64,000 nt of DNA from Aeromonas fluvialis. GTDB lineage: Bacteria; Pseudomonadota; Gammaproteobacteria; Enterobacterales; Aeromonadaceae. Where the stretch lies: positions 1 to 64,000 of the forward strand of contig NZ_CDBO01000068.1 of NCBI RefSeq assembly GCF_000819885.1, written 5' to 3'. Position numbers and translations under genes: made by a program. Of this stretch, positions 47,092 through 56,047 are shown in pieces; the stretch's first letter is position 1, and every line of letters starts with the position of its first letter. A model generated the notes under the pieces. That model had not been told where the DNA came from, searched no databases, and saw only the letters and a list, made by a program, of their open reading frames with translations.

Positions 47092-48333
47092 TCAGTGACC
47101 CAGCTCGCGGGACGGCACCAGACCGCTCGCCCGCCAGGCGGGATAGAGGGTCGCCACCAGACTCATCAGGATGGCGGCGCCTGTCACGATGAGCAGATCC
47201 TCCATATGCAACTCGGTCGGCAAGAAGTCGATGAAGTAGATATCCGGATTGAGGAAGCGGTGGCCAATGAGCTTTTCGACAACGCTCAGGATCTGGGTCA
47301 GCTTGCTGGAGAGCAGGCCACCCAGCAGAGCCCCAAGCAGCGCACCGGCCACCCCGTTGACCATCCCCTGAATGACGAAGGTGAGCCGGATCTGGCCGGG
47401 GCTCGCCCCCATGGTTTTGAGGATGGCAATTTCGCTGCGCTTCTCGTTCACCGCCATCACCAGGGTGGAGACGATGTTGAAACAGGCGACGGCCACCACC
47501 ATCAGCATCACCACATACATGACGGTACGCACCATCTGGATGTCCTGATAGAGGTAACCCTGGCTGTTCATCCAGCTGCGGATATAGACGTGATGGGGGA
47601 ACTGCTGCGCGGCGGCCACCGTGATGGATTGCGCCTTGAGCACATCGCTCACCCGCAGGCTGAACCCCTCCACATCGCTGCCCATACCGGTGATCGCTTG
47701 CGCATCAGCCAGATGCATAAAGCCGAGCAGACCGTCGAGCTGACCGCCGATCTCCAGCAGCCCCACCACGGTCAGGGCTTCGCGGCGGGGATTCTTGATC
47801 CCGGCCTGATCGCCCCCTTGCGGCAGCAGCAGGGCGACCGAATCCCCCACCTTGACTCCCAGCTTGTCGGCGATGGTCTTGCCCAAGATCACGCCACGTT
47901 CACCCGGTTGCAGTTCACGCAGGCCGCGATCCGTCATGTATTTGCCCGCATCCGACAAGTTGGCTTCCAGATCTGGCAGCACGGCGCGCAGCTGCACCCC
48001 TTTGAGGGCGGAGCCGTGCTCCAGCAGGCCATTGAGGCGAATGACCGGCGCTGCGGCCTCGACACCCGGCTGGGCCAGCAGGTAGTCGCGCAGACGGGGC
48101 CAATCCGGCAATGGCCGCTCGACGGCGTCCAGCTCCCCTTGCGGCACGACCGAGAGCACCCGATCTTTGAGCTCCCGCTCGAAACCGTTCATGGCGGAGA
48201 GGCCCAGGATCAGCGCCATCACCCCGAGGGCGATACCGATCAGGGAAGAAGCAGAGATAAAGGCGATAAAACCGTTGCGACGGCGGGAGCGGCTGTAACG
48301 CAGGCCCAGAAAGAGGGGCAGCGGTTTGAACAT
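47092..48333 (-). CDS. lolE: LolE, lipoprotein-releasing ABC transporter permease
   Basis: A 413-residue inner-membrane permease (E. coli 414) with one N-terminal helix, a large periplasmic domain (about 50-265) and three C-terminal helices of the FtsX/MacB type. With LolC and LolD it releases outer-membrane lipoproteins to LolA. The start ATG overlaps the lolD stop (TGATG, 48331-48335). Confidence 0.93.
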   Translation of the reverse strand: MFKPLPLFLGLRYSRSRRRNGFIAFISASSLIGIALGVMALILGLSAMNGFERELKDRVLSVVPQGELDAVERPLPDWPRLRDYLLAQPGVEAAAPVIRLNGLLEHGSALKGVQLRAVLPDLEANLSDAGKYMTDRGLRELQPGERGVILGKTIADKLGVKVGDSVALLLPQGGDQAGIKNPRREALTVVGLLEIGGQLDGLLGFMHLADAQAITGMGSDVEGFSLRVSDVLKAQSITVAAAQQFPHHVYIRSWMNSQGYLYQDIQMVRTVMYVVMLMVVAVACFNIVSTLVMAVNEKRSEIAILKTMGASPGQIRLTFVIQGMVNGVAGALLGALLGGLLSSKLTQILSVVEKLIGHRFLNPDIYFIDFLPTELHMEDLLIVTGAAILMSLVATLYPAWRASGLVPSRELGH

Positions 48334-49127
48334 CAGGCAACCTCCGCCATCACGCCGCTCACCAGGGTCACCCGGCGATGAAGCTTGGCCGCCAGACTCA
48401 AGTCATGGGTCACCACCACAAACGCAGTGCCCAGCTCACGGTTCAGCTCACACAGCAGTTCGTAAACCGCGGTGGCACTGGCGTGATCCAGATTGCCGGT
48501 GGGCTCATCCGCCAGCACCAAGCTCGGTTCGTTGACCAGCGCCCGGGCGATCGCCACCCGCTGCCGCTCGCCACCGGAGAGCTCGGAGGGACGGTGATTC
48601 AAGCGATGGGAGAGCCCCACCCGACCCAACATCTTGGTCGCCTTTTCGGTGGCAACCGCCACCGACTCACCGGCGATCAGCAGCGGCATGGCCGCATTTT
48701 CCAGCGCACTGAACTCGGAGAGCAGGTGGTGGAACTGGTAGACAAAGCCCAGCTCGCGGTTGCGAAAACGAGCCTGGGTGCGGCTGTCCCAATGGTGGAT
48801 ATCCTCCCCCTTGAACAGCACGGCGCCACTGGAGGGGTTGTCGAGGGCCCCCATCAGATGCAGCAGAGTGGTCTTGCCGGAGCCCGAACTCCCCACCACC
48901 GCCAGCATTTCGCCGGGCGCGACGCACAGATCGATTCCCTTGAGCACCTGAGTCTCCAGCTCCCCCTCTTTATAGACATGATTGAGCGCCTGGCAGCGCA
49001 GCAGAGGTTCACGGGATACGGCTTCATTCATAACAGGGGCTCCACTTGCCTCGGTAACAACGCTGGCACCCGCAACAACGGGGGCACCAGTCACAACAGA
49101 AGATGCATTATTCACGGCATTATTCAT
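48333..49127 (-). CDS. lolD: LolD, lipoprotein-releasing ABC transporter ATPase
   Basis: A 264-residue ABC ATPase. Walker A is GSSGSGKT (about 79-86 in this numbering), the signature [15 protein letters not shown], Walker [12 protein letters not shown], and the switch His is in [10 protein letters not shown]. coli LolD has 233 residues; the extra 32 residues at the N-terminus are low-complexity ([18 protein letters not shown] repeats) and end at a second in-frame ATG (49031) in nearly the same sequence context. ATG 49127 overlaps the lolC stop, which favours translation from it, but the internal ATG gives the standard protein. It forms the lolCDE operon. Confidence 0.92.
   Translation of the reverse strand: MNNAVNNASSVVTGAPVVAGASVVTEASGAPVMNEAVSREPLLRCQALNHVYKEGELETQVLKGIDLCVAPGEMLAVVGSSGSGKTTLLHLMGALDNPSSGAVLFKGEDIHHWDSRTQARFRNRELGFVYQFHHLLSEFSALENAAMPLLIAGESVAVATEKATKMLGRVGLSHRLNHRPSELSGGERQRVAIARALVNEPSLVLADEPTGNLDHASATAVYELLCELNRELGTAFVVVTHDLSLAAKLHRRVTLVSGVMAEVA
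49032..49097 (-). repeat. Imperfect 18-bp tandem repeats at the lolD 5' end
   Basis: Three in-frame 18-base units (encoding [18 protein letters not shown]) plus a half unit (GAP) lie between two ATG codons with similar flanks (TTATGAATAATGCCGT and TTATGAATGAAGCCGT). The pattern looks like local duplication that lengthened the N-terminus of LolD. Confidence 0.6.
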
Positions 49128-50355
49128 AACGCAGCGCCTCGGCCGGTTTCACCCGCGCGGCGCGGGCCGCCGGATAGAGGGTGGCACTGAAGCTCAGCAG
49201 CACGGCGCCCAGCAAAATGGTGATGACCTGAGCTGGCTCAACGATGACCGGCAGACCACTGCCGCCCGCCGCCATATAAAGGTTGAGCCCGACCGCATTA
49301 AGCAGAGGGTTGAGACCCAGGCTGAGCGCAAGGCCCGCCAGCCCGCCACACAGGGCGCCAATCACCCCGCTGGAGGCGCCAAGCACCATGAAGATTTTGA
49401 CGATCCCCGATTCACTCATGCCCATGGTGCGCAGGATGGCCACTTCGCCCTCCTTGTCCGTCACCACCATCACCAGCGCAGAAAGGATGTTGAAGGTTGC
49501 GACGGCGATGATCAGCACCAGCATCAGCCCCATCATCCGTTTTTCCATGGCGACCGCCTGGAACAGCTCGCCCCGCTCGCGGCGCCAATCCTGCCATAGC
49601 AACCCGTCCGGCAACGGCGTCTTGATCACCTCATCGGCCGCAAAGGGATCATCGAGCCAGAGGCGAATGCCACCGACGGTGTCTGTCGGCAGGCGCAGCA
49701 GCCGCTGGGCATCCCCCAGCGCGATCAGCGCAATCTGGTTATCCACATCCGCGCCGACCCCGAAGATGCCGGAGACGGTAAAGAGGCGCTGGGCCGGTAC
49801 TCGGCCAAACGGGGTGAAGCGGGTCCCTTCGGTCAGGATCAGACGAACCTGATCGCCGATGGAGACATTGAGGCGGCGTGCCACCCCCTGCCCCAGCACG
49901 ATGCGGTAGTGACCCGCCTGCAGGGTATCGAGGCGTCCCCCCAGCATCTGGGAGTGCAGGATGTCATCCTTGGGCCATTGCGCAGGGTCGATCCCCTGCA
50001 CGCTCACCCCGGTCAGTTGGCCGGGGCTTTGCAGCATCCCTTCGCTATCGAGCATGGGGGCCGTGGCAACCACATGGGGTAGTTTGGCCAGATCCGGCAA
50101 CCCTTGCGGGTCTGCATCGATGCGGCCAGCCTGATTGGTCACCACCACATGGGGGATCACCCCGAGGATGCGCCCCTTGAGCTGCCCTTCGAAACCGTTC
50201 ATCACCGAAATGACCACCATCAGGGCGGCAACCCCGATGGCGATACCAAAGGTAGAAAACAGGGAGATAAATGAGACGAAGCGATTGCTGCGCTTCGAGC
50301 CTGCATAACGCAGGCCGATGGCCAGCGAAAGGGGCTGAAAAAGTCCGATCTTCAA
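49120..50355 (-). CDS. lolC: LolC, lipoprotein-releasing ABC transporter permease
   Basis: A permease of about 411 residues (E. coli 399) related to LolE, ending in the conserved PAEALRYE. It has one N-terminal helix, a periplasmic domain and three C-terminal helices; LolC makes the LolA contact through its periplasmic loop. The start is uncertain: TTG 50355 gives MKIGLFQPLSLAIGLRY, which lines up with the E. coli start, but lacks a clear ribosome binding site, and an ATG 34 codons further upstream is open. It is divergent from the PilZ-like gene. Confidence 0.9.
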   Translation of the reverse strand: MKIGLFQPLSLAIGLRYAGSKRSNRFVSFISLFSTFGIAIGVAALMVVISVMNGFEGQLKGRILGVIPHVVVTNQAGRIDADPQGLPDLAKLPHVVATAPMLDSEGMLQSPGQLTGVSVQGIDPAQWPKDDILHSQMLGGRLDTLQAGHYRIVLGQGVARRLNVSIGDQVRLILTEGTRFTPFGRVPAQRLFTVSGIFGVGADVDNQIALIALGDAQRLLRLPTDTVGGIRLWLDDPFAADEVIKTPLPDGLLWQDWRRERGELFQAVAMEKRMMGLMLVLIIAVATFNILSALVMVVTDKEGEVAILRTMGMSESGIVKIFMVLGASSGVIGALCGGLAGLALSLGLNPLLNAVGLNLYMAAGGSGLPVIVEPAQVITILLGAVLLSFSATLYPAARAARVKPAEALRYE

Positions 50356-50431
50356 GGATATGTACGTTGCCAACAAAATAAGATACCGGATAATAAAGGG
50401 AAACAGTCCATGACAACAAGGGATAGCCTCC

Positions 50432-51007
50432 ATGCAGGAACAGTTCTTCAGCGTCACTCATGCCACGCCGGTCAATGTGATCCCCATGCCGGCCGACTTC
50501 CATCTTCCCTCGCTGGCGGAGCTGGACGCTGAGTTGCCGGAGCCCTTTCGGATCTCGTCCTCCATCACATCCATCGATCTGGTCACCACCCGCCTGCTGC
50601 GTAACCATCACGAGTCGATGCACGACCTGATAGAGATCGTCAATCAGCAGTCGCGCAAGATCGACATGATCATGGGTTATGTGCTCTCCCTGCAGGATCA
50701 TCCCGAGCAACGCTTCCACACCTTGCGCTTCAGCGCAGGCCAGCTCACCTACCTGCACCCCCATCAGGGTCATGGAGAGGCGCCCCACCAGAACCAGATA
50801 GTGCGCCTCAAGATCTTCCTGCGGGAAGAGGCGACCGCCATCTACTGCTATGGCCAGGTCAAGCAGGTCGAGCCCGGTGAGCATGGTGCCCATGTGGTGC
50901 TCGACTATGCACGGATCCGCGAAGATGACCGTGAACTGCTGGTCCGCGCCAGCCTCCACGTGCAATCCAAACAACTCAAGCTGCGTGCCCAAGAGCGTCA
51001 GCGTTAA
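50432..51007 (+). CDS. PilZ-like domain protein (PlzB-type, beside mfd)
   Basis: A 191-residue cytoplasmic protein in the position of Vibrio cholerae VC1885 (plzB), between lolC and mfd. An N-terminal helical part (about 40-90) precedes a beta-rich region (about 95-175) that fits a PilZ barrel. The c-di-GMP signature RxxxR ... D/NxSxxG is not visible, so binding of c-di-GMP is doubtful. The name rests on context and overall shape. It ends 34 bases before mfd and is probably co-transcribed with it. Confidence 0.55.
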   Translation: MQEQFFSVTHATPVNVIPMPADFHLPSLAELDAELPEPFRISSSITSIDLVTTRLLRNHHESMHDLIEIVNQQSRKIDMIMGYVLSLQDHPEQRFHTLRFSAGQLTYLHPHQGHGEAPHQNQIVRLKIFLREEATAIYCYGQVKQVEPGEHGAHVVLDYARIREDDRELLVRASLHVQSKQLKLRAQERQR

Positions 51008-51041
51008 TCACGGCCAACGCCAACGTTAAAAGAATCGAACC

Positions 51042-54000
51042 ATGCCAATGACACTCCCCGCCTTGCCCGCCAAAGCGGGCCAAAAGATCACACTCGGCCA
51101 GCTGGTCGGCAGCAGCCTCTCGCTGATTGCAGCCCGTCTCACCAGCGAAGCCAAGGGCCCGGTACTGCTTATCACCGCCGATACCCCGAGCGCCCTGCGC
51201 CTGGAGCAGGAGCTGCACTATTTGCTGGCAAACAAGCGGCTGGCAGACAAGCAGCTGGCCGATCAACCCGCGCCCGTATTGCTGTTCCCCGATTGGGAAA
51301 CCCTGCCCTACGACACCTTCTCCCCTCATCAGGACATCATCTCCCAGCGACTCGAGACCCTCTACAAGCTGCCGCAGATGAACAAGGGGGTGCTGATCGT
51401 CCCCATCTCCACCCTGATGTTGCGCTGCGCCCCCCGGGTCTATCTCGACAAATACAGCCTGATGGTAAAGGCCGGTCAGCGCCTCAATCTGCAACAACTT
51501 AGAGGGCGCTTGGCGGAAGCGGGTTACGTGGCGGTGGATCAGGTGCTGGAACATGGCGAATTTGCCGCCCGCGGCTCCCTGCTCGATCTCTTCCCCATGG
51601 GCAGCAACAGCCCCTATCGCATCGACTTCTTCGATGACGAGGTGGACTCCATCCGCCCGTTCGATCCCGAAACCCAGCGCTCCAGCGAACCGGTCAAGAC
51701 GGTCAGCCTGCTGCCCGCCCGGGAATACCCTACCGACGAGGCGGCCATCGAGCTGTTTCGCGGTCAGTTCCGCGAGCAGTTCGAGCTGTCGCGGGCCGAG
51801 GGTTCCGTCTATCAGGAGGTGAGCAAGGGGCGCTGGCCCGCCGGCATCGAGTATTATCTGCCACTCTTCTTCAACCAGACCGCCAGCCTGTTTGACTACC
51901 TGCCGGAAGAGACCCTGCTGCTCACCGTGGGGGATATCTACCCCGCCGCCCAGCGTTTCTGGAACGACATCGGCCAACGCTATGAAGACAGGCGTTGGGA
52001 CAACACTCGCCCCCTGCTACCCCCGGCCCAGCTCTACCTGCCGGTGGAGCAGCTCTTTGCCTCTCTCGGCCAATATGGCGCGGTGCGGCTGCAAGAGGCC
52101 GCTACCGCAGGTGATGCCGGTCAGCACGATCTGCCCATCTCCGCGCTGCCCGACCTGCAACTCGATCACAGCAAGGAGCAACCCCTGCTGGCGCTCAACC
52201 AGTTCCTGCAAGGTTTTGCCGGGCGCACCCTGTTTGCAGTGGAATCCGAAGGGCGACGGGAGGTGCTCGGCGATCTGCTGGCGCGCATCTCGCTGCAACC
52301 CAAGGAGTTCCCCTCTCTCGACGCCTTTATGGCGAGCCAGGATCGCCACGGCCTGCTGGTTGCGCCGCTTGAGCGTGGCTTCCTGTGGCAGGAGGCAGGT
52401 CAGGATCCACTGGCCCTGATCACCGAGACCGAACTGCTGGGCGGCAAGGTGCGCAGCAAGCGGGCGCGGGAGAAGAGCAAAAACTTAAGCTCCGATGCGG
52501 TGATCAGAAACCTGGGCGAGCTGACTCAGGGCCAGCCGGTGGTGCATCTGGATCACGGGGTCGGCCGCTATCTGGGGCTCGAAACCATCGACGCCGGTGG
52601 TCTGCCCACCGAGTTTTTGACTCTCGAATATGCCGGCGGTGACAAGCTGTTCGTGCCGGTCACGAGTTTGCACCTTATCAGCCGTTATACCGGATCGGAT
52701 AACCCGCCCAGCCACAAGCTCGGCGGCGAAGCCTGGGTCAAGGCGCGGCGCAAGGCAGCCGAGAAGGTGCGCGACGTGGCAGCAGAACTGCTGGATGTCT
52801 ACGCTCATCGCGCCGCCCGCGCCGGTTTTGCCTTCAAGCATGACAAAGAGGCCTATCGCCAGTTTGCCGCCAGCTTCCCGTTCGAGGAGACCGACGATCA
52901 GCTCAACGCCATCAATGCGGTGCTGGGAGACATGTGTCAGGCCAAGAGCATGGATCGACTGGTGTGCGGCGACGTGGGTTTCGGCAAGACCGAAGTCGCG
53001 ATGCGGGCGGCATTTGTGGCCGTGCACGGCGGCAAGCAGGTTGCCGTGCTGGTGCCCACCACCCTGCTGGCGCAACAGCACTACGACAACTTCCGCGACC
53101 GCTTCGCCAACTGGCCGGTGCGGGTCGAGGTGCTGAGCCGCTTCCGCTCCGCCAAGGAGCAGACCGCTGTGATGAAAGAGCTGGCAGAAGGCAAGGTGGA
53201 CATCATCATCGGCACCCACAAACTGCTCGGCGCCGAACTCACCTTCAAGGATCTGGGACTGTTGGTGGTCGACGAGGAGCACAGATTCGGGGTGCGCCAG
53301 AAGGAGAAAATCAAGGCGCTGCGGGCCGACGTGGACATCCTCACCCTCACCGCCACCCCTATTCCGCGCACCCTCAACATGGCGATGGCCGGCATGCGGG
53401 ATCTCTCCATCATCGCCACCCCGCCCGCCAAGCGACTCGCCATCAAGACCTTTGTCCGCCAGCACGAACCGGCTGTGGTGCGCGAGGCGGTGCTGCGGGA
53501 ACTCAAACGCGGCGGACAGGTCTATTACCTGCACAACGACGTGGAGAGCATCGAGAAGTGCGCCGCCGATCTGGCGGAGCTGGTGCCGGAGGCGCGCATC
53601 GGCATCGCCCACGGCCAGATGCGCGAGCGCGACCTTGAGCGGATCATGTCCGACTTCTACCATCAGCGCTTCAACCTGCTGGTCTGCACCACCATCATCG
53701 AGACCGGCATCGACGTGCCGAGCGCCAACACCATCATCATGGATCGGGCGGATCACTTAGGATTGGCCCAGTTGCACCAACTGCGGGGCCGGGTTGGCCG
53801 CTCCCACCATCAGGCCTATGCCTACCTGCTCACCCCCCATCCCAAGCTGATGACCAAGGATGCGGCCAAGCGGCTGGAGGCGATCGCTTCGCTCGAAGAT
53901 CTCGGCGCCGGGTTTGCGCTGGCGACCCACGATCTGGAGATCCGTGGTGCGGGCGAACTGCTCGGCGACGATCAGAGCGGCCAGATTGAATCGGTCGGCT

Positions 54001-54530
54001 TCACCCTCTACATGGAGATGCTGGAGCAGGCGGTCGAGGCGCTGAAAAATGGCAAGGAGCCGTCGCTGGAGCAGCTGATGAGCCAGCACACCGAGGTGGA
54101 ACTGCGCCTGCCTGCACTGTTGCCGGATGATTATATTCCGGACGTCAACATGCGCCTCTCCATGTACAAGCGGATTGCCAGTGCGGCGGACGAGCAGGAG
54201 CTGCGAGAGCTGAAAGTGGAGCTGATCGACCGCTTTGGCCTCTTGCCGGAGGCGACCAAAACCCTGCTGGAGCTGGCCGCCTTCCGCCAGCGTGCCACTG
54301 CCCTTGGCATTCGCCGCGTGGAGATGAGCGAGCGCGGCGGCTATCTGGACTTCACCCAGGAGACCAAGGTCAATCCGGCCTATCTGGTCAAGCTGCTCTC
54401 CAGCCAGCCAAGGGTCTACAAGATGGACGGGCCGACCCGGCTGCGTTTCCAGGTGCCGACCCAGGATCGCGCCATGCGCCTGAAACTGGTCGATGGTTTG
54501 CTGGCAGATCTGGCCAACAACAGCCTGTGA
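51042..54530 (+). CDS. mfd: Transcription-repair coupling factor Mfd
   Basis: An 1162-residue DNA translocase (E. coli 1148) that removes RNA polymerase stalled at lesions and recruits UvrA. The N-terminal UvrB-like region, the RNA polymerase-interacting domain (about 490-560, HLDHGVGRYLGLETI), the RecG-like helicase with Walker A CGDVGFGKTEVA near 645 and DEEHRFGVRQ near 745, the TRG region and the C-terminal autoinhibitory domain are all present. ATG 51042 matches the usual start. Its terminator is convergent with fbp. Confidence 0.97.
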   Translation: MPMTLPALPAKAGQKITLGQLVGSSLSLIAARLTSEAKGPVLLITADTPSALRLEQELHYLLANKRLADKQLADQPAPVLLFPDWETLPYDTFSPHQDIISQRLETLYKLPQMNKGVLIVPISTLMLRCAPRVYLDKYSLMVKAGQRLNLQQLRGRLAEAGYVAVDQVLEHGEFAARGSLLDLFPMGSNSPYRIDFFDDEVDSIRPFDPETQRSSEPVKTVSLLPAREYPTDEAAIELFRGQFREQFELSRAEGSVYQEVSKGRWPAGIEYYLPLFFNQTASLFDYLPEETLLLTVGDIYPAAQRFWNDIGQRYEDRRWDNTRPLLPPAQLYLPVEQLFASLGQYGAVRLQEAATAGDAGQHDLPISALPDLQLDHSKEQPLLALNQFLQGFAGRTLFAVESEGRREVLGDLLARISLQPKEFPSLDAFMASQDRHGLLVAPLERGFLWQEAGQDPLALITETELLGGKVRSKRAREKSKNLSSDAVIRNLGELTQGQPVVHLDHGVGRYLGLETIDAGGLPTEFLTLEYAGGDKLFVPVTSLHLISRYTGSDNPPSHKLGGEAWVKARRKAAEKVRDVAAELLDVYAHRAARAGFAFKHDKEAYRQFAASFPFEETDDQLNAINAVLGDMCQAKSMDRLVCGDVGFGKTEVAMRAAFVAVHGGKQVAVLVPTTLLAQQHYDNFRDRFANWPVRVEVLSRFRSAKEQTAVMKELAEGKVDIIIGTHKLLGAELTFKDLGLLVVDEEHRFGVRQKEKIKALRADVDILTLTATPIPRTLNMAMAGMRDLSIIATPPAKRLAIKTFVRQHEPAVVREAVLRELKRGGQVYYLHNDVESIEKCAADLAELVPEARIGIAHGQMRERDLERIMSDFYHQRFNLLVCTTIIETGIDVPSANTIIMDRADHLGLAQLHQLRGRVGRSHHQAYAYLLTPHPKLMTKDAAKRLEAIASLEDLGAGFALATHDLEIRGAGELLGDDQSGQIESVGFTLYMEMLEQAVEALKNGKEPSLEQLMSQHTEVELRLPALLPDDYIPDVNMRLSMYKRIASAADEQELRELKVELIDRFGLLPEATKTLLELAAFRQRATALGIRRVEMSERGGYLDFTQETKVNPAYLVKLLSSQPRVYKMDGPTRLRFQVPTQDRAMRLKLVDGLLADLANNSL

Positions 54531-54573
54531 GTCTATGCAACGCTGGCGGCAAGCCAGACAGATAACACCAACT

Positions 54574-54604
54574 AAAACGGGAGCCAAATCGGCTCCCGTT
54601 TTTT
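54574..54604. terminator. Convergent terminator mfd / fbp
   Basis: AAAACGGGAGCC / GGCTCCCGTTTT with a five-base loop, then TTATTTG; A-rich on the other side for fbp. Confidence 0.9.
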
Positions 54605-54630
54605 ATTTGCTATCTGTCAGCTGCGTACTA

Positions 54631-55665
54631 TCAGCCCTGGTTGGCCGGATCCTCGTGGGCGGAGAATTCACGCATAAAGGCCTCGGCACGCTCCACCATC
54701 TTGGTCGAGCCCACGAAGTAAGGGGTACGCTGGTGCAGCGCGGTGGGCTGGATATCCATGATCCGGCCAAAGCCGTCGGAGGCCTTGCCACCGGCCTGCT
54801 CCACCAAAAATGCCATCGGGTTGCACTCATAGAGCAGGCGCAGTTTGCCGTTCGGCGAGTTGGTGCCGGACGGATAGATGTAGATGCCGCCCTTGAGCAG
54901 GTTGCGATGGAAATCGGAGACCAGAGAGCCGATATAGCGGGAGGTGTAGGGCCTGCGAGTCGCCTCGTCGCGCTCCTGACAATATTTGAGGTACTTCTTC
55001 ACCCCGTCCGGGAACTTGATGTAGTTGCCCTCGTTGATGGAGTAGATCTTGCCCTCTTCCGGAATACGGATGTTCTCGTGGGAGAGGCAGAAGCAGCCGA
55101 TAGAGGGATCGTAGGTAAAGCCGTTGACGCCAAAACCGGTGGTGTAGACCAGCATGGTAGAGGAGCCGTAGACCACATAACCGGCGGCAACCTGACGGTT
55201 GCCCGGTTGCAGAAAGTCCTCCAGCGTCACCGGCGAACCCTGCGGGCTCAAACGACGGTAGATGGAGAAGATGGTCCCGACCGAGACGTTGACGTCGATA
55301 TTGGAGGAGCCGTCGAGCGGGTCGATCAGCACCACGTACTTGGAATTCTTGGAGAGCGGCGAGTCAAAGGCCACGAAGTCCTCTTCCTCTTCCGAAGCCA
55401 TACCGCACACCTCGCCGCGCGCCTCCAGCGCCGCCTTGAAGCGTTCGTTGGCGTAGACATCCAGCTTCTGCTGCACCTCCCCCTGTACGTTTTCAGCGCC
55501 CATGGAGCCGATGATGTCCGCCAGCCCCGCCTTGTTGATCTCCCGGTTCACCACCTTGGCAGCAAGACGGATCGAGCTGAGTAACGAGGTCAGCTCGCCG
55601 GTCGCGGTAGGATAATCCGCCTGCTTTTTGACGATGAACTCACCCATGGTGATCATATTTCGCAT
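54631..55665 (-). CDS. fbp: Fructose-1,6-bisphosphatase class I
   Basis: A 344-residue gluconeogenic phosphatase (E. coli 332). The metal site is in ASEEEEDFV and [28 protein letters not shown], and the fructose-phosphate site in [25 protein letters not shown]. The start is ATG 55665 ([15 protein letters not shown]) with AAAGGAAC upstream; longer in-frame starts lie in the promoter region. A LacI-family-type operator (55696-55711) is in the leader. It is monocistronic. Confidence 0.95.
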   Translation of the reverse strand: MRNMITMGEFIVKKQADYPTATGELTSLLSSIRLAAKVVNREINKAGLADIIGSMGAENVQGEVQQKLDVYANERFKAALEARGEVCGMASEEEEDFVAFDSPLSKNSKYVVLIDPLDGSSNIDVNVSVGTIFSIYRRLSPQGSPVTLEDFLQPGNRQVAAGYVVYGSSTMLVYTTGFGVNGFTYDPSIGCFCLSHENIRIPEEGKIYSINEGNYIKFPDGVKKYLKYCQERDEATRRPYTSRYIGSLVSDFHRNLLKGGIYIYPSGTNSPNGKLRLLYECNPMAFLVEQAGGKASDGFGRIMDIQPTALHQRTPYFVGSTKMVERAEAFMREFSAHEDPANQG

Positions 55666-55695
55666 TTTTGTTCCTTTAGATCGCATTCGTTGACC

Positions 55696-55711
55696 CTGAA
55701 AACGTTTGCAG
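55696..55711 (-). promoter_or_regulatory. Cra- or PurR-like operator at fbp
   Basis: CTGAAAACGTTTGCAG is a near-palindrome around ACGTTT. One half fits Cra (CTGAAACG) and the other PurR (GCAAACG). It lies 31-46 bases before the fbp start. Cra is the expected regulator of a gluconeogenic gene, but the sequence alone does not decide. The remaining gap to 56047 holds a palindrome GCCTATT-A-AATAGGC (55800-55814) and no gene. Confidence 0.45.
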
Positions 55712-56047
55712 GCGTCAGCAAAAAAAATGCCGATCACCGGCGGCCTTGATTTGTAACCTAATGTAACATCTGTTTTTTGTTTTTGCAGCGAATTAAGCGG
55801 CCTATTAAATAGGCTATTTCGCCTCGCGTTATGGTAAAAGGCGCTTTTCATTCGGTTTCAATCGATAACTTCCGGCCTCTTAATTCGTGGCAATAACCTG
55901 CGGCAAGCCATGAGCTGACTGGCCTTGGGCCATTAAAAATGGAGTCTGATGGGACTGCTGCTCCCTCAGCCATTGCCTCTTGAGATCCAATCGCCAATCC
56001 AGCACACTGATTTCGCTTTGGAAGCAAATAAAACTCAAGGATTATCA

